NCBI GenBank assembly: GCA_020631735.1 | Contig: CM036197.1 | Location: 49,585,880-49,649,879 of the forward strand | Direction: 5' to 3' | DNA length: 64,000 nucleotides | Source of the DNA: Saccharum officinarum | Lineage: Eukaryota > Streptophyta > Magnoliopsida > Poales > Poaceae | In this document: positions 55,901 through 64,000 of the stretch, piece by piece | Numbering within the stretch: the first letter of the stretch is position 1 | Layout of the letters: each line of letters begins with the position of its first letter | Translations under genes and position numbers: made by a program | Notes under the pieces: generated by a model | What the model was told of the DNA's origin: nothing | Databases searched by the model: none | The model's input: only the letters and a program-made list of their open reading frames with translations

Positions 55901-58247
55901 TTATTTCAAAGCAAATGCTAGCCTTTGCCAGCTGAAGACAATCGTATGACACAGAATGACATTTTGTTGAACAGATTGTGAGCGTGGAGATTTCCACAAA
56001 TGCAAGGGGCTTACCTTCATGTAGATCCCACTCACATGGTCCCGATGATTCACACAAGATGAGGAAACGAACATAGGTACAATGGATCAGATTTGGTGTC
56101 CTCAAAATCTCTATAGTGCAACAAAACTCCAGACAAGAATTAAATAAAAAAAAAGTATCTCGTCACCACCCTCACGATGGCCTCGTCTCTAGGGACATCG
56201 TATCGTACGCATCCGGCAGGGTCCACGGACACGTCGAAGCCGTCCCTCGCCTGACGGATGCCAGTATGCCACGCCGGATCTGGGCACAGCCATCCCGGAT
56301 CGACGCGCCGTCGGCGATGGTGGCCGGCATGGCGAGAGAAAGTTGCGGAAAGGCCAGCGTGGGAAGAGGAGGGGCGCAGACCCAGGCCAACCACGCCGTC
56401 GCCGCACTTCCCACCTCGCCTTATTCGTCTTGCCTGCCTTGCGTGTCGTTGAGATCTAGCAGCAGTAGGGATCGAGCCCAGGGTGCAGGGAAGAAGGGGG
56501 CGAGGTCGGCTCGGGCAGCACCGCAGCAGGGATTGAGCGGGGGCGAGCGGCCGACCGGGAGCAAATCGCTGGAGCGAGATGCGGAACGGCCGTACGGGAG
56601 CGCCAGATGAGGCAACAGCCGCAACACGAGAGAGGACTAGGAGCCATTCGGGGGAGAGACCGTGGCCCCACATGTCGGCGCAAATAGGAGTCACGAACGT
56701 GTGCCGTTGCGGCCTCACCACGGGGAGTGAACGGGTCCTCTCTCATCTTTTTAGGAGTAGAGATTAACTTGTCCTAAACATCATGCATTTAAAAACACAG
56801 GGAGTTGCTCGACCGCCGCTGAGTTTAGTTGCTATCGATGTTTTCTCTACCCTGTAGATAATAACCTCACAGGTAACGTTACCTGTTTGTATTCTCTGCT
56901 CTATATTAATTAATAAAAACACTGTCAATACCGGTTCGTTAAAAAAACACATAGGCACTATTAACACAGTTGCAGTAGTACAATTTAGCAATTTGAAAAG
57001 TAGGTCTCGTATATGTATTTTAAATCTTTGGGTTATCTTCTACAGGTTTAATTACTGTAATAGCAATTAGTGGTGGTTTTGGACTACTGTTTTCACTTCT
57101 TGGTGTTACCAAAATCTCAAAAAAACTTAAGCAACAGAGAGCCAAGAAATTGAGACAAACGTTTTTCAAGAGAAACCGTGGATTGCTTCTCCAACAGTTG
57201 ATTTCTTCAAATGAAGATATTGCCGAAAGGACAAAGATTTTTAGCTTAGAAGATCTAGAGCAAGCAACCAATAAATTTGATCAGAATCGGATCCTTGGTG
57301 GTGGAGGCCATGGCATAGTATACAAAGGCATCTTAGCTGATCAACGCATTGTGGCCATCAAAAGGTCCAAAATTGTGGTTCAAAGGGAAATTGATGAGTT
57401 CATAAACGAGGTTGTCATACTTTCGCAAACTAACCATAGAAATGTAGTGAAGCTCTTTGGGTGCTGCCTCGAGACAGAAGTTCCTCTACTAGTTTATGAG
57501 TTCATATCAAATGGGACCCTATCATATCATCTTCATGGACAAAGTGAAAGCCCTTTGCCATGGAAAGACAGATTGAGGATAGCACTAGAAACTGCAAGGG
57601 CAATTGCGTATCTGCATTGCGCAGCATCCGTATCAGTGTTTCATAGAGATATCAAATCTACAAATATACTACTTACTGATACTTTAAGAGCAAAAGTGTC
57701 AGATTTTGGAGCTTCAAGGTCAATTTCAATAGATGAAACAGGAATACACACTGCCATTCAAGGAACTCATGGTTACCTTGATCCTGAATATTATTACACT
57801 AGTCGACTCACTGAGAAGAGTGATGTTTATACCTTTGGTGTAATCTTAGCAGAGCTACTAACAAGGGTTAAACCGGTATTCTCTACTCATTCGTCAGAAG
57901 TCAAAAGCCTAGCATCACACTTCGTGTCTGTGATAAAAGATAATCGTTTGTTAGATATTCTAGACCCACAAATTGTTGAAGAGGGAGGGGCTGAAGATGC
58001 TGAGGTTGTTGCAAGGCTTGCAGAAGCATGCTTAAGCTTAAAAAGTGAAGAAAGGCCTACAATGAGGCAAGTGGAGATAACTCTTGAAGGTGTGCCAGGA
58101 TCAAAGGTCCACTCCAGTTCTCGAGTTTCAAGGACAATTCAAATTGTTCGAAAAGATCAGTCACACAACCGAAACAAAGGCAATGAAGGAACTAGAGTAT
58201 ACAGTTTGGAGAAAGAGTTCATACAATCATATGAAATTCCAAGATGA
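52959..58247 (+). CDS. WAK-B: wall-associated receptor-like kinase
   Basis: Exons 52,959-53,833, 53,956-54,069 and 57,046-58,247, all GT/AG, phases 1 and 1. Order: signal peptide (LLAAAALALAGPPVTLPGC), GUB_WAK domain (ESCGEVSVPYPFGIGAGC, FGLTC, GIGLCRTPI, FIVDKAW), EGF end (CNCSQGYQGNPYIRDGC), EGF_CA (DIDECLQPDVYPC), transmembrane helix (GLLFSLLGV), Ser/Thr kinase with GGGGHGIVYKG, VAIKRSK, HRDIKSTNIL (RD type), [17 protein letters not shown] and EERPTMRQVE. One extra A in the run at 53,579-53,585 shifts the frame to a stop at 53,606. With six As the coding exons total 2,190 nt (729 residues), normal for the family. Either a sequencing error or a recent null allele. It should bind pectin outside and signal inside at the plasma membrane. 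Intron 2 is enlarged by a MITE and a Helitron. Confidence 0.88.
53579..53585 (+). other. A7 homopolymer that breaks the WAK-B frame
   Basis: Seven As after ...gatacaac. Six would keep the frame and give TKNAAAFIVDKAW, matching the AAFIVDQEW of WAK-A. With seven, translation ends 21 nt later. Confidence 0.85.
54117..54434. mobile_element. TTTGGTT-type MITE in intron 2 of WAK-B
   Basis: 318 bp, ends tttggttacccc and catgggaaaccaaa, inner repeats ctaaattttagtcac in both orientations (gctactaaattttagtca and tagtagctaaattttagtca). Non-coding, common in grass introns. Confidence 0.75.
54554..56805. mobile_element. Stowaway-like MITE split by a Helitron
   Basis: Left half 54,554-54,615 (actccctccttccttaaa ... 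gtttaggacaa) and right half 56,764-56,805 (cttgtcctaaacatc ... cacagggagt) are inverted partners and together make a 104-bp element. The Helitron occupies 54,616-56,763 between them. Confidence 0.7.
54616..56763 (-). mobile_element. Non-autonomous Helitron (2,148 bp)
   Basis: On the minus strand it starts TCTCTACTCCTAAAAA and ends cgtagcaacgtacgggcatt then AGCTAG, inserted between host A and T (A|TC...CTAG|T), which is the Helitron rule. A small hairpin (cgta/tacg) precedes the CTAG end by about 10 nt. No RepHel helicase is seen. A GC-rich 600-bp block near the 5' end (56,140-56,750) differs sharply from the AT-rich rest and may be captured gene DNA; the open frames in it (for example minus 56,140-56,721) have no recognised domain. 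Confidence 0.75.
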
Positions 58248-58545
58248 TATTTGCTTTTGTGGGTTCATATTTTTTTTAGTAATTTTGAATGCCATTTTGT
58301 AAACTTGGCGTCAATTATAAACTTAGAGATATAGCCTTGTGCACCTCCACAATATTATGGTTGATGTAGAACTAATAAGTTATACCAGTAAATAAGTGAA
58401 CTTTGTTCATTTTGTTATGTATCCAGTATCCTGTCCTGTAGATGTGCAAATGGCACAAGCAAAGCAAGACGGAACGACCCACGTCGTATTTTTTCATCTT
58501 TCTTTGCATTGTTACGCTATCCTACTTGAAGGTGTTGAGTTCTTG
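58248..58545 (+). other. 3' UTR and flank of WAK-B, paralogous to WAK-A flank
   Basis: Blocks such as ggttgatgtagaactaataa, cacaagcaaagcaagac and ttcttgatttct reappear reverse-complemented at 45,466-45,720 after WAK-A, so the duplication extended about 300 bp past the stop codons. Transcript end not determined. Confidence 0.6.
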
Positions 58546-59436
58546 ATTTCTAAATTGAATGATTGATGCAGGGGCAGGGCTTAATGCTGTAATAGAATCG
58601 AAGTAAATCTTGGCCTCTTGCCCAGGAGATGGCCATTCAGAGATAAATCATAGCAGTGCATCCTATCTTATACGGTTTTGCAAAAAAGAAAAAAAATGCA
58701 TCACTCAAAATCAAAATGATAAAAAAATAACTAGCGGCAGGACCGGCCGGCTATGTGTTGAAATGCACCAGAAAAAAAATAGGGGAAGGGCCTCCCTGTT
58801 CTTCTCACCCAGAAGAAGAAAGCAGAGAAAAAAAATCTTCAGAAAATGGTGTGGCCTCAAAACTACAACTGATACCGTGAAATGAAAGAGACTCCACGTA
58901 ACCAGGCTAACCAGCTATCTTGGGTTTCAGAGTGGCGCTCATCGCTGATCAAGATTCAGAAGGGACTCAGCAGGACGTTTGCAATGATAAAAAAAGGCGA
59001 CTATTCGAAACCGGCGGCTGCCATTTTGATTTTCTTTAGAATTTAAGCCAAAGCCATTTTGAATTTAAGCAGTAGAAGTATTATATACGGCGAAGTTCAC
59101 CAAATATAATATGGCTGCCTGGGTGAGGCAAGCGCACACAATGTTGTGGCGTTACTGTAGCAAGCCAGCTGCTTCGGAGTTTTATATGCTGCACGCGTTT
59201 TGTTGAATAGCTAGTCATCACATCACCTTCTAATCTTCTATGATAGATAAATAATTTCTCCAAAGAAAATCCTGTTTGGTAGCACGGATCGCGGACGATA
59301 CGCGAACGCGACGAACTTTCAGCTTCCCCGTTCCATACGGCATGGCAAGTGTTCTGAACTTCTGATCCAACAAGAAGCGGGTCTTCAGCCGTGGTGTTTT
59401 CCTCATACCAAGGACTGGAGCAGCATTCGCAACAAG
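58546..59436. other. Intergenic, nothing recognised
   Basis: Contains A-rich stretches (about 58,680-58,740 and 58,820) and no supported gene. The last part probably holds the old promoter of WAK-C. Confidence 0.4.
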
Positions 59437-61241
59437 ATGGAGCTGCTCTCCTCTAGCCATTCCACTTCCACGGAAGCAAAAAAAGATCGTCGCGCCAGCG
59501 TTCCACCTGCTGTTCATAGTGGCAGCAGCAGTGGCGGCAGCTCCAGCGGCGTTGCCCGGCTGCCCGGAGACCTGCGGCAACATAACCGTCCCCTACCCTT
59601 TCGGCACCCACCGAGGCTGCTTCCGCGAGGAATTCAACCTCACATGCGACGAGACGCCGTGTTGAAGGATAGCATTGTAATAGTGTATACTAAGGTAGTT
59701 AGTCATATCTTGACCGTGGTGACCACGAACGGCGCCCACGATCTCTGCCCGTGCGCGCCCAGCGCCGGCCCTCTGTAATTGTATATGTAACACCCAGAGA
59801 GTAATACGATATCTTGTTATTCTTCTACATGGTATCAGCTTGCGCGAGTTGATCCTCCTGCTCCTTCGCAACCGCTGCTCCTTGCCGATTGGCTATTCCT
59901 CCGCGCTTGCCGCGCCGCGCCCCCCTGGTGCTCGCCGCGGCCGTTTTCCTTCTTTCCGTTTTTCCCTCCATGCTCGCCGCGCCGCGCCGCGCCTCCTTCC
60001 CATGCCGCGATCCAATCTCATGGACTCTAACCCCCTCTTCGACGCTGACGTTTCCGATGTCGACTCCAACTCCTCCTCCTCCACCGACATCGGCGAGTCC
60101 TATACTGCTGCCCCCTCGACCCTCCCCACCAACGTCCTCCAATCTATCAACATCAAGTCCCACATCCCTGTTGAGCTCGACATCAATGACTCCAATTACA
60201 CCGAGTGGCGGTGTTTCATCGATGCTTTCATCGGAAAGTTCAGCATCGGCTCTCATCTCTCTTGTCCTCCCACCACAGCCAACCGTCGCGATCCAGAGTG
60301 AGTGATGGTCGACCAGTGCATTGTTAGTTGGCTCTACAACACCATCTCCAAGGATGTGCGCGCCATCATTCGCGCTCCCAAAGCCACGACATTCACCATC
60401 TGGAACGCAATCCACGATCAGTTTCGTGATCATGAGCTTCACCGCGCCGTCTACCGGAGGCCTAATACGAGATCTTGTTGGCTTCTATTCTTCTGTACGC
60501 CGGGCCGGCCGCCGAGGCTCCTCGTGGGGGACGGCGTGGAGGTCGTCGGCATCTGTCTCGCCGATGTCACAGTGCGGATCCACACCAAGATGCTGGACGT
60601 CTCGCTCCCGGGGAACTCGAGCTCCATACGGTTCAACGGCTCGTGGTCCGCGGGCGTGATGGACACGGGGCGCCTCTTCGTGTCGACCACGCACAACCGG
60701 TTCGTGGCCATGGGGTGCAACTTCCTCGCCACCCTCGTCGTCCATGGCGACGACGACCCCGTCTCGGGCAAGGGCAACTACGTTAGTGTCTGCGTGGCGC
60801 TGTGCGCAGACGGATCCGAACTGGGCGACACCTCGTGCTCCGGCGTTGGCTGCTGCTAGACGCCCATTGCAGCATCCACCATGGAGCTGTCGTACGGAGT
60901 CCGGCTCAGTGAACTGGCCGTCCAGACTTCCGCCAGCTCGGCCTCGAGCTTAGGAGTGCTGTTCATCGCCGATCAGGAGTGGTTCGTCAGGAACGCGACC
61001 GTTTTGCAGCTGGACTACGCCGGCGAGCCACAGAGAACCATCGACCAGTGGTCACTGGAGAGAGGTGATTGGGACATGTTCGTGGAATCGGATATCCCCG
61101 GTAGCATTGGCATGCAGATGCATAAGCCTGAATAGCACCATAGATAAAGAAGGCGTTGCTGGAAGCAATTTTGGGCGGGCACGGTGCAGCTGCTCCAAAG
61201 GATTTGAGGGCAATCCTTACATGGCTAATGGATGCCAAGGT
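59437..61241 (+). pseudogene. WAK-C: truncated wall-associated kinase pseudogene
   Basis: First-exon homology only: start MELLSSSHST, an A7 run at 59,478-59,484 (six As would open the frame into FHLLFIVAAAVAAAPAALPG), then CPETCGNITVPYPFGT, FREEFNLTC, interrupted after DET by a Copia relic with CGCCG duplication, then GRPPRLLVGDGVEVVG, FNGSWSAGVMDTGRLFVSTT, SCSGVGCC followed by a TAG at 60,857, FIADQEWF, and after a frame change near 61,105 the EGF end CSCSKGFEGNPYMANGC with a GT donor at 61,242. No EGF_CA, transmembrane or kinase exon follows in the next 2.7 kb. Same strand as WAK-B, about 1.2 kb downstream of it; a tandem paralogue that decayed. Confidence 0.88.
59660..60497 (+). mobile_element. 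Internally deleted Copia element in WAK-C
   Basis: 838 bp flanked by exact CGCCG (59,655-59,659 and 60,498-60,502). 5' LTR of 170 bp (59,660-59,829, tgttgaaggatag to ttcttctaca), PBS tggtatcagc, a gag start (DINDSNYTEWRCFIDAFIGK, then after one stop IVSWLYNTISKDVRAII), then a jump to the last 40 bp of a 3' LTR (cctaatacgagatcttg to ttctgta). All pol is missing. Removing the element and one duplication restores the reading frame of WAK-C across the site. Confidence 0.88.
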
Positions 61242-61985
61242 ACTGCTTGCTGCTGAGTGCTGAGTTTACTCTTTTTTCTTTCCACTCATGAGCGGAACTG
61301 CAAATGGAACGAATAGAACGGAGCGGCCACGTTGTACGTCCCGTGTTTCGCAAGTTTGGGACGTTAGCGTTTTGGAAGAAAATCTGGTGGAGACAGTATG
61401 CACGTGGTAGTCTTGCATGCATATGTTGGATGGCTGCCGCGTGGACGTGGTATGAATCTAATGGCAAGCGTAGCGGACAGGGGGAGCCTGGGCGACGACG
61501 GGAGAAGCACCTGACCGCGTGGGACCAGCGGCAAAGCAAGGGTGGGCAGCAGATGAGGCACAATCGTAGTCGTAGATTCCTCTAGATGGATACGCGACAC
61601 CAGCGTGTATGCACGGGAGTCTGGCGTATGCACCCAATTTTTTTTTCCAGCGTTTTGGCAATTTGGCCTGATAGGGCTCGAGAAGATGGGCCTATAGCGG
61701 GGCAAGGCGGCTGTGGCTTTAGGGATGAGCCCATTTTTTTTACGGAGGTAAACCCTATTTTTATAAAGCAAACAAGGAACAGATATAAAGTAGCTGGGGA
61801 TACTTGCTTACAAAAGAAGGATTTAAAATAGGCCTGCCGTGCACACCATCAGCCAAACTGAGAAACGATAACACCCGTGAACGTAACAGACCCCCAGACT
61901 TGAGCAAAACAGCAAACGACCTTATCATGCTAACTTGCCTTGCCAAGTTTGTTTTTGAATGATTCCTAGAGAATGTAGGCTGTCT
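61242..61985. other. Intergenic, nothing recognised
   Basis: Begins as the former intron 1 of WAK-C. No EGF or kinase exon, and no repeat boundary that I can define. Confidence 0.4.
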
Positions 61986-62870
61986 TGATGTCTGAATCTT
62001 GGTGTGTCGTTTGTGCTATCTAGCTATCCGAGCAAGCTCTGCTTTAAAGTTAGCATTTGCATGGAAGAAGTTGGTCCCTACGTCTCCAAACTTTATCTAG
62101 TTAATTGTTCCTCTTTGCCTCAGATAAGTTCTTTACTGTTGCAATAAAGAAATTAGCTTTTCTATTAGAATCTTCCTAAAGTTCCATTCAGGCACACTAA
62201 GGTCCCTATGTTCCTCCACTGTCCCTAGTAAAGTGATGGTGAACTTTACATAGAGATTTTGTATTGAGGCTCCAAAGTTGAGACTACCACACTTTGAGTA
62301 TCATTCGGAGATTTTCGAACTTGGCACTAATGATTTTTGCTTTGTATGTCCGATTGGTGGGCAGAGACCAATCATGTTGTGTACTTGTGTTATGGACACG
62401 GAGTTTTCATGTTCACACCAATAGTTTTCAAATCTGAATGTTTTCCCCTTCGGGATGTCAGTGGAGATATCAATGATACAAGGACAGTGATATCAAGTTT
62501 CGTTTACAAGGCTTATGACAGAGGCTTCAGGGTATGAAAGGGTCCAAGAGTTAGAGGTGAAGAATCAATCCAGCCTTTCGAGGAGAGGTAGAGCCTGTTT
62601 ATTTGACCAAGTAAATTTCCTTCCAAGTAAGGGCAGCTCAACTAGCCCAAGGGCACTCATAGCTTCATTAAAGAGTAGCATCTCATTGATAACTCCTCCC
62701 AGTTTGTTTCTGTCCTCGAGTTTCCTGATTAGGTTCAAATCTCCAAGGATTAGTCAATCCATTTCTTCAGGCATTTCAGTGCTTTTGAACCATTGTAAGA
62801 ATTATCTTTTCCCTTTGCTAACACATGGGCCACAAACGTTTTGTTAGTAACCAGCTTGCTTGTTGTGTAA
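61986..62870 (-). mobile_element. LINE fragment (endonuclease end and pre-RT region)
   Basis: Minus-strand translation in changing frames gives LILGDLNLIRKLEDRNK-like and NEAMSALGLVELPLLGRKFT followed by TWSNK (EN domain), then KTFRFENYW, SVPEWNFRKILIEKL and GDVGTNFFHANA, all characteristic of plant L1 LINEs between endonuclease and RT. Stops and frame changes throughout; no RT in the fragment. Ends not sharply defined. Confidence 0.75.
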
Positions 62871-63007
62871 GTAGGTGAATTGAGTGGAAAGACTGTAGGA
62901 ATTTTGGAAGGCTAGTTTGCCTTTGAAAATTTTGCTTTTTCCATCCAACACCTAAATTGACGTGACAATGGTTGAATCTGAGATTCTATATATAAAGTTG
63001 ACCTTAA

Positions 63008-64000
63008 TGTAACACCCCGGGTGTTAAGCTAGCATTGCATTACATTCATGAGCATAAGCATGTCCATATGGCATTCATTCATAATCATTAAGTGAACCAT
63101 GCGGAAACATGCTCATGAAACAAGTGAAACATGCATTTATAACTAATGCAACATGGTGTTTTCTTTATGCCCTGCCTAGATTTTTGTGTGCAATAATGCA
63201 AATGTGCCCCTAGGGCTATAAAAATATTTGATTCTTGCTTAGGACATAAAATGAAGCTAAGTTTGTGTTGGTGGTTTCATCAACTTCAAATTTGAAATTT
63301 TATTAACCTTGTTTGACTTTTAAATGGATTGCTTTGACTTGCTTTAAATATTAGTATAAAATCTTTGTTTACAAATGGGACCTAAACAAAAGTTGTAGAG
63401 AATTTTATGAGGAACAAATTTTGTTTTGGGGCCATGTCTTGAAAATGTTTTGAAATTGCTCAAAAATGCGTTTTGGTGCTGTTTATTAAAAAAAGAAATG
63501 AAAATGGGCAGCGCGCCCCAGTTCTCGGCCCAGTGGGCTGGCGGCCCACTCCCGTGTCACGCCCCGACCGCGCGCCCTCCCTGTTCCGCTTGCCGCGCAC
63601 CGCGTGGCTGCTGGTCACCGGCGGCCGTGGGCGGTGGCCGCGCCCTGGCAGCGCCATCAAGGCCGCGGTCCGAGCCGCGTCTGTCCGCGCCCGCCTCACT
63701 CCGCTTTGCCTCGCTCCTCTCTCTCCCTCGCCAGCAGCAGCCGCAAGCGCCGCCGCGCCATTGCCGGCCGCGGAGCTTCCACGCCTCCGCCGTTCGCTCG
63801 TGTCCGCGCCTCCACCATCAACCGCTTGACCTCGCCGTGCCACCCGTCGCCGTTATCGGCAAGGTGAGAGGGCCGATTTGGCCGCACTCCTCCCCCGTCC
63901 GCCATGGCGGAGCTCGCCGGAGCTTGGCTCCGTGCGGGCGACCCTACTCCGCTCCCTCTTTCTCCCTCTGTTCGCGCGCTTCGGCACCACCTCGACGCCG
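63008..64000 (+). mobile_element. Probable Gypsy-type LTR start, runs off the window
   Basis: Begins tgtaacaccccgggtgttaa, a start common to grass Gypsy LTRs, followed by AT-rich then GC-rich sequence (63,530-64,000). The Ala/Arg-rich open frames at the end (63,460-63,905) are probably by-products. Without the partner LTR or PBS this remains a resemblance call, and orientation is assumed. Confidence 0.45.

Noticed and set aside
56140..56721. 193-codon minus-strand frame in the Helitron
   Set aside because: Arg/Pro/Ser-rich, no domain, several other frames are open over the same GC-rich DNA; not listed as a gene.
63460..63905. Ala/Arg-rich frames near the window end
   Set aside because: GC-rich part of a probable LTR, open on both strands, no domain.

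Overview
The window is nuclear DNA from a grass, most likely a panicoid of the sorghum/sugarcane/maize type. This is inferred from the miniature transposons (Stowaway-like, GGCC...TTTAG type, TTTGGTT type), SIRE/Maximus-type and other Copia LTR elements, plant LINEs, an RTE remnant, a Helitron, and a cluster of wall-associated-kinase (WAK) genes with the usual grass intron pattern. There are no bacterial-style operons. No tRNA, rRNA or CRISPR was seen.

Layout. 1-10.4 kb: mostly intergenic DNA with several miniature elements, a broken MCAfunc-type gene whose second exon lies inverted (3.0-3.65 kb), one possible orphan exon near 6.8 kb, and a patch of locally duplicated AT-rich DNA (8.1-10.4 kb). 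10.4-15.6 kb: two different truncated Copia retrotransposons joined head to head near 11.84 kb. 15.7-18.3 kb: a minus-strand gene of unknown function with five exons that splice in one consistent frame, carrying a miniature element inside exon 2. 19.5-23.7 kb: a hAT-like (TTF/ZMYM1-type) transposase relic that carries three later insertions: an RTE fragment, a 469-bp piece of foreign-looking DNA, and a solo LTR with a perfect target-site duplication. A second, partial copy at 42.6-43.3 kb preserves the empty sites for two of these. 23.8-38.5 kb: an old plus-strand LTR retrotransposon that received a young, complete but pol-less 10.1-kb minus-strand element (24,486-34,601). 38.8-44.1 kb: gene debris, with a LINE fragment abutting a WAT1/MtN21-type transporter pseudogene, then the partial hAT copy, a protochlorophyllide-reductase fragment and a 173-bp hAT MITE.

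45.5-61.2 kb is the gene-rich part, with three WAK genes. WAK-A (minus) and WAK-B (plus) are an inverted duplicate pair diverging from a shared 408-bp promoter region. WAK-C (plus) is a third, truncated paralogue downstream of B. WAK-A is dead: a 3.9-kb LINE sits in its kinase domain, and it has a nonsense codon and frameshifts. WAK-C is dead: a Copia relic, a nonsense codon, a frameshift and no kinase exons seen. WAK-B is complete (signal peptide, GUB_WAK, EGF, transmembrane and kinase) except for one extra A in a run of seven; with six As its exons sum to exactly 2,190 nt, a 729-residue protein. All three genes show the same kind of +1 change in a 7-nt homopolymer, so sequencing error must be excluded. 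Intron 2 of WAK-B holds a 2.15-kb Helitron nested in a Stowaway-like MITE.

61.2-64 kb: a LINE fragment, then the beginning of what looks like a Gypsy-type LTR running off the end of the window. WAK-B is the best candidate for a working gene (pectin-binding receptor kinase at the plasma membrane/cell wall), followed by the unknown gene at 15.7-18.3 kb. Most of the rest is transposable elements and the gene fragments they broke.
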